This document shows, in pieces, positions 27,498 through 35,575 of a stretch of DNA of 64,000 nucleotides. The DNA comes from Candidatus Melainabacteria bacterium (GTDB lineage: Bacteria; Cyanobacteriota; Vampirovibrionia; Obscuribacterales; Obscuribacteraceae): the NCBI GenBank assembly GCA_003151275.1, contig PLXC01000018.1:13095-77094 (forward strand). The letters run 5' to 3'. Every line of letters starts with the position of its first letter. The first letter of the stretch is position 1. Made by a program: the position numbers and the translations under genes. Below the pieces are notes generated by a model that saw only the letters and a list, made by a program, of their open reading frames with translations, was not told where the DNA came from and did not search any database.

Positions 27498-27719
27498 CTA
27501 AGGTTCTGGTTTTTCAGCAGGCTTAGGTTTTTCTGTGTAGGCAAGTACATTCATCAGAATGCCGAAGATAAGCATGAGAGCGCCCCAGATTAAGTTCAAA
27601 TTGAACGAAATGTCATGTCCTTCAATTGTTGTTATTTGCGGTTGAATAATTCCCCAACCGACCAGCATGACACCATATATGGTGAATAGCCAACCGATTG
27701 GTTTTCTCACATCAAGCAT
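27498..27719 (-). CDS. Small membrane protein, probable symporter partner
   Basis: A 73-residue protein with two hydrophobic helices (about 8-27 GWLFTIYGVMLVGWGIIQPQ and 41-62 LNLIWGALMLIFGILMNVLA) and a Pro/Lys/Glu tail (EKPKPAEKPEP). It starts four bases after the stop of the SSS symporter with GGTGA as ribosome site, so the two are coupled. Small two-helix subunits next to SSS transporters occur in several bacteria; a role as stability or regulatory partner is inference. Confidence 0.8.
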   Translation of the reverse strand: MLDVRKPIGWLFTIYGVMLVGWGIIQPQITTIEGHDISFNLNLIWGALMLIFGILMNVLAYTEKPKPAEKPEP

Positions 27720-27723
27720 AGTT

Positions 27724-29334
27724 TCACCAGAAGTAGATGTTGCAGATCAGGGTAAATACGAGAACGATAACCGCCAGCACTGCGGGGCGTTTGTGCCAAG
27801 CTTGAACTTGTGTTTCCACCTTAGGCGACATACCCCAGCACAATCCAGCAAGCTCGCTTTCTGGTTTGGGCTTGGTGAAGAAAGAGATGGCGATCGTAGC
27901 TACAAAGCACACTGACCAGGCAATAGTCGATCGCCAGAAGTTGCCTGCCATGACAGAAGAGAAGTGGATTGTGCCATTATTCGTGAAGTAAAAATGGACT
28001 GCTGAAGTAAGGGTGCCAAGGACCAGACCCCAGAATGCAGCCCAGGGCGTGGCCCGCTTCCAGAACATGCCGAGCAAGAAAGTAGCGAAAAGCGGCGCGT
28101 TGAAGAAGGAAAAGATCAACTGCATGTAGTCCATGATGCTGGGGAAGCCCATGACCAAGTAAGCAGTGCCGATGCTGATAAAGATTCCGGCAGCTGTGGC
28201 CACACGACCCATCCACAAGTAGTGTGCATCGGTCTTGTCTTTTGCTATGTAACTTTGATAAAGGTCATACGTCCAAACGGTATTAAATGCGGTGACATTG
28301 CCGGCCATGCCAGACATGAAACTAGCAAGCATTGCGGTTAAGCCAATGCCCAACATTCCGGTTGGGTATAACTTTGAAAGCATTAGAGGAAGAGCCATGT
28401 CCCATCTCAAAGTCGTTGAGTTGGAGCCGAGGTTTGGGATCAACACAAGGGCTAACAATCCAGGCAATACAGTTAAGAGTGGAAACATTACCTTTGGAAA
28501 TGCAGCGATTAGCGGCGTCCTCTGCGCAGCCGGCAAATCCTCGGCGGCAAGTGCTCTTTGAATGACTAGAAAATCTGTGCACCAATATCCAAAAGAAAGT
28601 ACAAATCCCAAACCGGTAACTAAACCGATCCAATCAACTCCCATGGGATTGGCAGCTGTGCCGGTTTGTGTCCAGAGATGAGCAAAGCCAGGATCTTTGA
28701 AATGCTTGACTAATCCATCCCATCCGTTGAACTGAAGCAGTCCGATGATCGAAACAGGCAGCAAGCCAAAAACGATGAGGAAGAATTGAAGCACTTCGTT
28801 GTAAATCGAAGAAGTTAGACCGCCCAGTGCTGTATAGGCAAGAACCACTGCAGCAGACACACAAATTGAAGCAGTCATATTCCAGCCAAGCAGCAATTGA
28901 AAAACAAGAGCCATTGCGTACAGGTTTATTCCTGACATGAGCACCGTCATCACTGCAAACGAAATTGCGTTCAAGGCTCTGGTGGGCTCATTGAAACGCA
29001 TCTTCAAATATTCAGGCACGCTACGGACTTTAGAGCCGTAATAAAACGGCATCATAAAAATTGCCAGAAACACCATTGCCGGGATGGCACCAAGCCAATA
29101 GAAGTGCGCTGTCATGATCCCGTATTGAGCGGCATTGGCAGCCATTCCCATCACTTCGATGGCGCCGAGGTTTGCCGATAAGAATGCCAGCCCAGTCACC
29201 CAACTTGGTATGCGATGACCGGCGAGAAAGAAATCCTCGCTGCTCACCATTCGTTTCTTGAGCAAAACACCTACGCCGATGACAAATACAAAGTAAATGC
29301 CGATGATTGCGTAGTCTATGGGGCCAATGTGCAT
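27724..29334 (-). CDS. SSS family sodium:solute symporter
   Basis: A 536-residue inner-membrane transporter of the SSS family (SGLT-like), with about 14 hydrophobic segments. The N-terminal part is characteristic: YAIIGIYFVFVIGVG, then SSEDFFLAGHRIPSW and GLAFLSANLGAIEVMGMAA, the last resembling sodium/sugar symporters. GGLTSSIYNEVLQFFLIVFG is another family block. It imports a small solute (sugar, inositol or similar) with sodium; the substrate cannot be told. The small membrane protein downstream is coupled to it. No metabolic gene nearby tells the substrate. Confidence 0.92.
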   Translation of the reverse strand: MHIGPIDYAIIGIYFVFVIGVGVLLKKRMVSSEDFFLAGHRIPSWVTGLAFLSANLGAIEVMGMAANAAQYGIMTAHFYWLGAIPAMVFLAIFMMPFYYGSKVRSVPEYLKMRFNEPTRALNAISFAVMTVLMSGINLYAMALVFQLLLGWNMTASICVSAAVVLAYTALGGLTSSIYNEVLQFFLIVFGLLPVSIIGLLQFNGWDGLVKHFKDPGFAHLWTQTGTAANPMGVDWIGLVTGLGFVLSFGYWCTDFLVIQRALAAEDLPAAQRTPLIAAFPKVMFPLLTVLPGLLALVLIPNLGSNSTTLRWDMALPLMLSKLYPTGMLGIGLTAMLASFMSGMAGNVTAFNTVWTYDLYQSYIAKDKTDAHYLWMGRVATAAGIFISIGTAYLVMGFPSIMDYMQLIFSFFNAPLFATFLLGMFWKRATPWAAFWGLVLGTLTSAVHFYFTNNGTIHFSSVMAGNFWRSTIAWSVCFVATIAISFFTKPKPESELAGLCWGMSPKVETQVQAWHKRPAVLAVIVLVFTLICNIYFW

Positions 29335-29374
29335 GAAGGCCAGCTTTCAGTTTGAGAATCAGTAGATGAATGGA

Positions 29375-29734
29375 TTAGCGGAAGTCTTCAGATCCGCTGG
29401 CTTCCCCACCAGCGCCGGCATTGTCTTTCTTGCTGCCGAGCAAACGCAGTCCGGTGGCGTGGATATATGGTTTGACGTTCTTGTTGCCGGCATCGTCGGT
29501 CCAACGGCTGAAATCAAGGCGACCTTCAATGCCGATCAAACTGCCCTTGCGCACGTATTCTCCGGCGATTTCCGCCTGACGTCCCCAGATTTCAATATCG
29601 AACCAATCTGTTTCTTTCTCTTTTGTAGGGCGATTGACCGCGACCGAGAAGGTGGTCTTTACGCGACCAGACTCAAAATAGCGCATTTCCGGATCGCGTC
29701 CGGCTCTACCAACAAGAATTACAGAATTGACCAT
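29375..29734 (-). CDS. ssb: Single-stranded DNA-binding protein
   Basis: An OB-fold protein of 119 residues that coats single-stranded DNA. It starts MVNSVILVGRAGRDPEMRY and has the SSB blocks TTFSVAVNRP, DWFDIEIWGRQAE and GSLIGIEGRLDFSRW. The start at 29734 has GGGGGATGAA upstream; the frame continues to 29812 but that part is not conserved-looking. The C-terminal tail is very short and ends SGSEDFR. It lacks the classical DDDIPF-like acidic tip that recruits partner proteins. Short SSBs occur in Cyanobacteria and it may be one of several paralogues. Confidence 0.93.
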   Translation of the reverse strand: MVNSVILVGRAGRDPEMRYFESGRVKTTFSVAVNRPTKEKETDWFDIEIWGRQAEIAGEYVRKGSLIGIEGRLDFSRWTDDAGNKNVKPYIHATGLRLLGSKKDNAGAGGEASGSEDFR

Positions 29735-29769
29735 TTCATCCCCCACACATTCAAGGACGCAAGCGCACT

Positions 29770-29805
29770 TAATCCTAAGATAGTCTATGCAGCAAGCTGC
29801 CCGAC
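29770..29805. repeat. Composite palindromic repeat upstream of ssb
   Basis: A diverged copy, TAATCCTAAGATAGTCTATG, is followed by GCAGC-AA-GCTGC and CCGACT. The 23 bases covering TCTATGCAGC through CCGACT are identical to part of the array at 61859-61881. It stands 35 bp upstream of the ssb start. Confidence 0.75.
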
Positions 29806-29871
29806 TTACCAAATAGAATTATCTATGAATGGCCTGGCATAATCCTACTACCTGAGGCTTTTCTCACCATT

Positions 29872-30477
29872 ATGTCTACGTCTCCTGAAATCGGAAAAAC
29901 TGAAAACGTTCTCGATCATGATATCGAGTCAAAAGCGCAGCCCCTGTGGCATGTGATTGTTCTCAACGTCCTGACGATGAGCGCATATACGGTAGTGTGG
30001 TTCTGGAAAACATGGAAAGATCTGGCTAAGCACGCTGAAAAAATCGACCTGGATGCACCTGCCGATCCCGCTCTTTTGAAATTTAGAAAGGTAAGTCCGC
30101 TGTTGAGAACCCTGGGAGCGTTGATTCCGGGTCTTCAGCTTTACTTGACGTCTCTTCTGTTTACGCGAGTGGCGGAGCTATATCCGCGCAAAAATTCGAT
30201 TGTTCGCAAGCAACCAGTGTTGATTGGCATATTGATGACCGTCTACATGTTTGTCGTCTTTCATTTATATAGGCTGCCCGGTCCTTTTATGCTTTTCTTT
30301 TTGCTCTATGTCGCGCCCTTCGTGCTAGCTCAATCCTGGCTTAATGCCTATTGGAAAACACAAGAACCTCCAGAAGCAACTCTCCGGCAAGCATTTTCAG
30401 CAGGAGAGTTGGCCTCCTTGATATTGGGCGCCGTACTTCTAGGCTTGATCGTGACCGGCTTTGCCATCGCCCACTAA
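29872..30477 (+). CDS. Hypothetical integral membrane protein
   Basis: Unrecognised 201-residue protein. A polar N-terminus (1-24) is followed by a hydrophobic segment with aromatic residues (WHVIVLNVLTMSAYTVVWFW, 25-45), a charged loop and three or four more helices (about 80-100, 116-135, 138-155 and 178-199). The first segment with its WFWKTWKDL end resembles the DUF4234-like small membrane proteins, a loose similarity only. It is convergent with the response regulator, overlapping by four bases. No Shine-Dalgarno is visible. Confidence 0.7.
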   Translation: MSTSPEIGKTENVLDHDIESKAQPLWHVIVLNVLTMSAYTVVWFWKTWKDLAKHAEKIDLDAPADPALLKFRKVSPLLRTLGALIPGLQLYLTSLLFTRVAELYPRKNSIVRKQPVLIGILMTVYMFVVFHLYRLPGPFMLFFLLYVAPFVLAQSWLNAYWKTQEPPEATLRQAFSAGELASLILGAVLLGLIVTGFAIAH

Positions 30478-31061
30478 AATCCGTGTTTCTTTGCCCACTT
30501 GATCAGCTGTTCAGGAGTAGTCAGCTCAAGTTTGGCCAGTAACTTTTCAACGATTTCCATCAAGTCAGACTCAGCCATGCCCAGTCGCTCCGCGGCTTTC
30601 GGCAATTTACCACGCATGGTGATACTGCGCAAAACACTCCTTTCGTCCGGTGACAAGCGCGTTATGTGTCTTGGAAGCGAAGGCGAGACGACTCCTTTGG
30701 AACCGCGAATGACCATTAACAACGCCATCCTTATAAGCGCCGGCGGGTCCGTTTTAAGAATGTAACCCACGGCTCCCGCATCCAGAAGATCCTGCACATC
30801 GGACGCCTTTCCCTGGCTGGCGAACATGACAACACGGACATTTCGCAGCGCTGTTAAACGCTTAATCAGATCCATCGTGCCGATTAAGCCGGGCAGGTGC
30901 AAATCTAACAAAATGACATCGGGTAACAATTCCCTGGCTACTTTCAAGGCCTGGTCAGAAGTTTCGGCTTCACCAACCACATCGATAACGCCACCTGTAC
31001 TTAGCTCGCGTACTATTTCCTGTCGAGTTGGAATATGGTCGTCTACAACAAGAAGCCGCAT
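30474..31061 (-). CDS. NarL/FixJ-type response regulator
   Basis: A 195-residue two-component regulator. The receiver domain has the acidic pair Asp7-Asp8, the phospho-acceptor Asp53 in ILLDLHLPG and the conserved Lys in YILKTD. The C-terminal segment LSPDERSVLRSITMRGKLPKAAERLGMAESDLMEIVEKLLAKL fits a LuxR/GerE helix-turn-helix but is less canonical than usual (no clear TxREXEVL). DNA binding is therefore likely but not certain. No sensor kinase lies in the window, so it is an orphan here. Confidence 0.88.
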   Translation of the reverse strand: MRLLVVDDHIPTRQEIVRELSTGGVIDVVGEAETSDQALKVARELLPDVILLDLHLPGLIGTMDLIKRLTALRNVRVVMFASQGKASDVQDLLDAGAVGYILKTDPPALIRMALLMVIRGSKGVVSPSLPRHITRLSPDERSVLRSITMRGKLPKAAERLGMAESDLMEIVEKLLAKLELTTPEQLIKWAKKHGF

Positions 31062-31156
31062 TGGGTAAAGCCCCGAAACTCAAGAATTGATTGGTTAATA
31101 GGATACATGGTCGCATTCTGTCTATTACAAGAAAGGATTTTGCGCACCTAACTAGA

Positions 31157-31162
31157 TATAAT
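31157..31162 (+). promoter_or_regulatory. Candidate -10 box for the FKBP gene
   Basis: A perfect TATAAT stands 34 bp before the FKBP start. The matching -35 position (about 31134, AGGATT) is poor, so the promoter is weak or needs an activator. Confidence 0.35.
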
Positions 31163-31195
31163 GACCTGCTCTAGCTAACGCGTGGCGTAGGACAT

Positions 31196-31654
31196 ATGAA
31201 AATCAAAACAATATCAATTGCTCTTTGTTCGTTGATTTGCCTTTCAGGCAATCTATCTTCTTTCGCAGAACACCACAGAGGAGATTTAGTTAAAATGGCA
31301 CAAGCACACACCGGGACCGTAACAAGCCCCACGGGTCTAAAATACCAAGACGAGAAAGTCGGCACGGGAGCTTCTCCTCGTCAAGGACAAACCGTCATAG
31401 TGCATTACACCGGTTGGTTAACTGATGGCACGAAATTCGACAGCTCCGTAGATCGTGGGCAGCCATTCGATTTTCCGCTCGGTCAAGGACGAGTAATCAA
31501 GGGATGGGACGAAGGCGTGGCCAGCATGAAAGTTGGTGGCAAGCGCAAATTGACCATTCCTGGCAATCTGGCTTACGGCCCAGCCGGACGCCCGCCACAA
31601 ATTCCACAAAATGCGACACTGATCTTCGACGTTGAATTGCTTGGCATAAAGTAA
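31196..31654 (+). CDS. Secreted FKBP-type peptidyl-prolyl isomerase
   Basis: A 152-residue prolyl isomerase that helps fold exported proteins. The signal peptide is [20 protein letters not shown] with cleavage near residue 24 (SFA|EH). The FKBP domain fills 45-152 and has [28 protein letters not shown]-like ([20 protein letters not shown]) and [29 protein letters not shown], which cover the active-site aromatic and hydrophobic residues. It is a single gene with its own terminator. Confidence 0.94.
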   Translation: MKIKTISIALCSLICLSGNLSSFAEHHRGDLVKMAQAHTGTVTSPTGLKYQDEKVGTGASPRQGQTVIVHYTGWLTDGTKFDSSVDRGQPFDFPLGQGRVIKGWDEGVASMKVGGKRKLTIPGNLAYGPAGRPPQIPQNATLIFDVELLGIK

Positions 31655-31672
31655 CACTAGCCAAATAGCATT

Positions 31673-31702
31673 AAAAGGGTCGGCCTACTGCCGACCTTTT
31701 TT
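31673..31702 (+). terminator. Rho-independent terminator after the FKBP gene
   Basis: The stem GGTCGGC (31678-31684) pairs with GCCGACC (31690-31696) around the loop CTACT. It is preceded by AAAA and followed by TTTTTT, so it may work in both directions. It lies 19 bp after the stop codon. Confidence 0.92.
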
Positions 31703-31992
31703 ATTGGCACTAAATACGGTATTACATTAAACCATGGGTTTTTCATAATTCACTATCGCTCGGGTTATCCGACGGTTTGGTTTCATAATGCGAGCGATAT
31801 CGGTCGGCGTTTGTAGATGTTAGTTCAGTCCCAATTTTAATACTGATGAGTAAAAGCGACGGAGTTCATCGAGCAGCCGTCGCTAAGACAATAATTACAA
31901 ACTCCGAATGGCGATTTTACGTGCTCTTTAACTAAGACCATTAAGCTGTTAGTTGAGCACTGTAATTCCACAGGTTCCAAGAGGTCTGATAA
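31703..31992. other. Non-coding stretch with one strong inverted repeat
   Basis: No gene is supported. The perfect inverted repeat AGCGACGG (31855-31862) with CCGTCGCT (31877-31884) encloses a 14-base loop and could be an RNA hairpin or an operator. The region is otherwise AT-rich. Confidence 0.5.
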
Positions 31993-32058
31993 ATGATCAG
32001 AATAATGCTAGCGCTTGCGAGCGCTGCAGCTCTTTATGCATTGCAAGCGTTTACTTAA
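31993..32058 (+). CDS. Possible 21-residue hydrophobic micropeptide
   Basis: ATG to TAA encodes MIRIMLALASAAALYALQAF plus Thr, a single membrane-helix-like peptide. An AAGAGGT ribosome site lies eight bases upstream. The DNA contains the hairpin AGCGCT-TGCG-AGCGCT, so the reading frame may be chance inside a structured element. It ends inside the antisense small Tat gene. Confidence 0.25.
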   Translation: MIRIMLALASAAALYALQAFT

Positions 32059-32287
32059 CTGAGACGGGCTCGCCATCGTCATCGCGAGCCTGCCTTTCTG
32101 AATCAAGATTTTTCAACTTACTCAGCTGTAGCACACAGGCCAGCGATTCGTAAACAATCCGCGACGTAGGAAGATGTTTCGCATACGCTTCCCATTTCTT
32201 GGCATCCCGCTCGCTTAAAGCTGCCAGTCCCACCGAATATACTCCAACCTGGCGCAGAAAATCACGCCTGCTAAGCTTGCCTGCCAT
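32051..32287 (-). CDS. Small protein with twin-arginine (Tat) leader
   Basis: A 78-residue protein that starts MAGKLSRRDFLRQVGVYSVG. This is a canonical Tat motif (S-R-R-D-F-L) followed by a moderately hydrophobic segment. The mature part (about 25-78) is only some 50 residues, polar and charged, with no cysteine pattern for a cofactor beyond a single Cys. I do not recognise a family. The start has GGGGA seven bases upstream, which supports a real gene. It stands alone between the FKBP gene and the DNA-ligase pair. A partner carrying a cofactor, exported together with it, is one possibility. Confidence 0.65.
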   Translation of the reverse strand: MAGKLSRRDFLRQVGVYSVGLAALSERDAKKWEAYAKHLPTSRIVYESLACVLQLSKLKNLDSERQARDDDGEPVSVK

Positions 32288-32436
32288 AGCAAATCCCCGC
32301 TGTTATTGTGGCTTACATCTTTAATAACGGCGCCAACGCGAAAAAGGTTCAAATTTGAACGTGAATTTTTGAAATTGCCGGCCGGAGCCTTTCTTCAAAT
32401 TGCAAAAGAAAGCTTCGAATTGATATAACAAACAAT

Positions 32437-33525
32437 GTGAGTACTCCTGATCTCGTCAAATTAACTGAAGCCGGACTCTATTGTGAGTATGGTGACTTTT
32501 ATATTGATCCCTGGCGTCCAGTTGGGCGCGCCATCATAACGCACGCGCACGCAGACCATGCACGTTCTGGTAATAGTCATTATCTAGCAGCGTCGCAAGG
32601 CGAGCTGCTATTGAAAACACGTTTGGAGCCGAACTCATCAATCCAAACTCTAAAGTATGGAGAGATGATTACTGTAGGTTCGGTGCGCGTCTCTTTACAC
32701 TCTGCCGGACACGTTCTTGGATCAGCGCAAGTGCGCATCGAAAAAGACGGTGAAGTGTGGGTGGTGTCCGGCGACTACAAGACCGAACCAGAAGCAACTT
32801 GCGCTCCTTTCGAATTGGTCAAGTGTCACACTTTTATTACCGAATCTACTTTCGGCTTGCCGATCTTTAGATGGCGTCCACAAGAAACAGTATTCGATGA
32901 AATCAACAAGTGGTGGCGTGCCAATCAAGAGTCCGGAAAAGCGAGCCTTTTATTTGGCTACGCCTTGGGAAAAGCGCAACGTATCCTAAGTGGCGTGGAC
33001 GCTAGTATAGGTCCAATATACACTCACGGAGCCGTTGAGAAATTGACCGAAGCGTACCGAGAATCGGGGATCAAATTGCCGGAAACAAAGTACGTATCGA
33101 CGCTTCCTAAAGGCACCAAATTTAGTGGCAGCCTGATCGTTGCCCCACCATCCGCTCAAGCAACACCATGGACGCGGGTCTTCGGAACGGTATCAACGGC
33201 ATTTGCTTCAGGCTGGATGAGGATCCGCGGCACAAGACGACGAAAGTCGATGGATCGGGGATTCGTGCTTTCCGATCACGCTGACTGGCCTGCTTTGAAT
33301 CAAGTGATTAAGGAAACCGGTGCAGAGCACGTAATCGTGACGCACGGTTACACGGCTGAGATGGTGCGCTGGTTAAACGAAAATGGCACTGACGCCAGCT
33401 CGTTTTCTACACATTTTGAAGGTGAACGGGAAGAGCTACAGCCCTCCAACCAGGACGAAAACGACAATAATTCTCAGGAGCCCGTGCTGCAATTAGATAA
33501 AGCGGACCGGTTTTTCGAAACATGA
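32437..33525 (+). CDS. Ligase-associated metallo-beta-lactamase DNA exonuclease
   Basis: A 362-residue metallo-beta-lactamase/beta-CASP-like nuclease of the kind that accompanies bacterial ATP-dependent DNA ligases. The metal motif THAHADH (35-41) is intact. HSAGHVLGSAQV, VSGDYKTEPE and the late LSDHADW and IVTHG blocks agree with this group. The start is GTG without a clear Shine-Dalgarno. The last four bases overlap the ligase start (ATGA), so the two products are made together. In known loci a DEXH helicase (Lhr) and a phosphoesterase are also present; I see neither here. The role is DNA-end processing by inference. Confidence 0.88.
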   Translation: MSTPDLVKLTEAGLYCEYGDFYIDPWRPVGRAIITHAHADHARSGNSHYLAASQGELLLKTRLEPNSSIQTLKYGEMITVGSVRVSLHSAGHVLGSAQVRIEKDGEVWVVSGDYKTEPEATCAPFELVKCHTFITESTFGLPIFRWRPQETVFDEINKWWRANQESGKASLLFGYALGKAQRILSGVDASIGPIYTHGAVEKLTEAYRESGIKLPETKYVSTLPKGTKFSGSLIVAPPSAQATPWTRVFGTVSTAFASGWMRIRGTRRRKSMDRGFVLSDHADWPALNQVIKETGAEHVIVTHGYTAEMVRWLNENGTDASSFSTHFEGEREELQPSNQDENDNNSQEPVLQLDKADRFFET

Positions 33526-35180
33526 GAGCCTTCACTGAGTTATACACATCTCTCGACGAGACTACAAAAACAAACGAAAAAATAGCAGCCATGAAGCGCT
33601 ATTTTGAAAGCGCCAGCCCTGCTGATTCAGCTTGGGCGATTTATTTTCTAACCGGTCGAAAACCGAAACAACTAATGCAAATGCCGAAATTAGTCGGACT
33701 AGCTATTGCCGCGGCTGGAGTGCCTTCGTGGATGTTTGAGGAATCGTACGACGCTGTTGGTGACATAGCCGAAACGATTGCCCTTCTCTTACCTGATAGC
33801 ACTCAAACAAGCGAACTTCCGCTTAGCCAATGGGTCGAGGAACGATTGCTGCCATTGCGAGGAGCAAGCGAACAGGAGCAGATCGACAGTGTTCTTCAAG
33901 CCTGGCAAGAATTGAACGAATCACAAAGATTCATCTGGAACAAGCTGCTCACTGGAGCCTTCAGGGTTGGAGTGTCGCAGCAACTTGTCATTCGTGCTCT
34001 CAGCCAGGTCAGCAAAATAGAACCAGCGGTGGTGGCACATCGCTTGATGGGAACCTGGGAACCAACACCTGAATTTTATCAACAATTAGTCGCATCCGAA
34101 ACAAATGACACTGACATAAGCAGACCCTATCCCTTCTGTTTGGCCTATCCCTTCGAAAGTGCACTCGAGGTTCTAGGCAATGTTAACGAATGGCAGGCTG
34201 AATGGAAGTGGGATGGCATTCGCTCCCAATTGATCCGGCGAGGCGGCCGATCCTTCATTTGGTCCCGAGGTGAGGAGTTGATCTCGGACCGCTTTCCTGA
34301 GCTCCTGGAAGAGTCCAATTTGCTCCCGGATGGCACCGTGATCGATGGCGAAATTTTGCCGTGGAAGGAAGCGAACGTACTTCCATTTTCTCAACTGCAA
34401 TTGCGGATTGGAAGAAAGAACGTATCTAAAAAAATGATGGAAGACGTACCCGTCATTATCATGGCATACGATCTGCTTGAATTGGGCGGAGAGGACATCC
34501 GCGAACATCCATTGGCAGAGCGTCGCGAGATATTGTTACGCTTACTTCGAGGACTTTCATGTAGCGCGGATCCTAGACAACTGACGCTTACGACTGCAGA
34601 CGCAGCGGCTCCGGCGTGTCAACGATTAAGTGAGCGGCTAAGAATATCGCCAACGATTGATGTGGACAGTTGGAAGGCGATGACTGAAGCACGGGAAAAT
34701 TCGAGGTCTCTGAATGTCGAGGGACTGATGCTCAAAAGACTTTCATCACCCTACAAAGTCGGACGCCAACGCGGTGATTGGTGGAAGTGGAAAGTAAATC
34801 CGTTCACGATGGATGCTGTATTGATCTACGCCCAGAGAGGGAGCGGTAAACGGGCAAGCCTCTATACGGATTACACTTTTGGAATATGGGACAAAGACAA
34901 ACTCGTTCCAGTTGCAAAAGCATATTCGGGACTGACAGATGAAGAGATTAGACAAGTTGATTTATTCGTCCGACAAAACACTCTCGAAAAATTCGGTCCA
35001 GTTAGAACGGTTAAACCTGAGCTTGTGTTTGAGCTTGCATTCGAAGGCATCGCTAAATCAACTCGACACAAATCCGGAATCGCTGTGCGATTTCCTCGCA
35101 TGCTCCGATGGCGCACAGACAAGCCGGCCAAAGAGGCCGACACGCTGGAAACGGTTCAAGCATTGTTGCAATCAACCTAA
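33522..35180 (+). CDS. ATP-dependent DNA ligase
   Basis: A 552-residue ligase that seals nicks using ATP. It has a DNA-binding N-terminal domain, then the adenylation domain with the nucleophile Lys229 in EWKWDGIR. Further motifs are IWSRGEELIS (motif III-like), DGTVIDGEILPW (IIIa/IV), VEGLMLKRLSSPYKVGR (IV) and DWWKWKVNPF (V). The OB-fold segment runs to the C-terminus. It resembles the archaeal/LigB-like bacterial group, not the NAD-dependent LigA. The coupling with the MBL nuclease supports a repair role. Confidence 0.93.
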   Translation: MRAFTELYTSLDETTKTNEKIAAMKRYFESASPADSAWAIYFLTGRKPKQLMQMPKLVGLAIAAAGVPSWMFEESYDAVGDIAETIALLLPDSTQTSELPLSQWVEERLLPLRGASEQEQIDSVLQAWQELNESQRFIWNKLLTGAFRVGVSQQLVIRALSQVSKIEPAVVAHRLMGTWEPTPEFYQQLVASETNDTDISRPYPFCLAYPFESALEVLGNVNEWQAEWKWDGIRSQLIRRGGRSFIWSRGEELISDRFPELLEESNLLPDGTVIDGEILPWKEANVLPFSQLQLRIGRKNVSKKMMEDVPVIIMAYDLLELGGEDIREHPLAERREILLRLLRGLSCSADPRQLTLTTADAAAPACQRLSERLRISPTIDVDSWKAMTEARENSRSLNVEGLMLKRLSSPYKVGRQRGDWWKWKVNPFTMDAVLIYAQRGSGKRASLYTDYTFGIWDKDKLVPVAKAYSGLTDEEIRQVDLFVRQNTLEKFGPVRTVKPELVFELAFEGIAKSTRHKSGIAVRFPRMLRWRTDKPAKEADTLETVQALLQST

Positions 35181-35575
35181 CAAAGGTTAAACAAGCAGTC
35201 CTATCAATAGATTCTTTAAAAACGATGGTCGAAATCTGCCACTGCTTTACAGTGATAAAGCCAAGCCTTGTAGCCCATTAATCCGAGGATAGCCTATGCA
35301 GCAAGCTGCTCGGCATAATTGGTGCGCATGGTATCCAAAGCAATTGAACATTAGAGAGGGGGTACCCTCTCCAAAACAACCTATCCATGTTGACGTAAAC
35401 TAATATTACATCAGCCTTTTCAGACTTTACGGAAACCGTTAACCAAGACTACACAAGGGTCTGTAGCATCGCTAAAGTCTGCGTTTTTTGCTTAACATAT
35501 TAAACGGGAGCAAAGGTAAGCAGGCTACCCCAGGTTTTAATCTTAGCTCGCTCGATTGTCCCGATTCAGGAATAA
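35181..35575. other. Intergenic region between convergent ligase and RND operons
   Basis: No gene is supported. It contains the composite repeat at 35278-35320. A GAGAGGG-GGTA-CCCTCTC hairpin stands at 35354-35371, and CTACA-N8-TGTAG near 35451-35468 is followed later by a T-run (TTTTTT, about 35488). These may help terminate the two converging transcripts, but none is a textbook terminator. Confidence 0.5.
35278..35320. repeat. Composite palindromic repeat, best-preserved copy
   Basis: ATCCGAGGATAGCCTATG is followed by the hairpin GCAGC-AA-GCTGC and TCGGCATAATT. It is identical to the copy at 22558-22601 except for one missing T. The arms CCGA and TCGG can pair outside the second hairpin. 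Confidence 0.8.
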
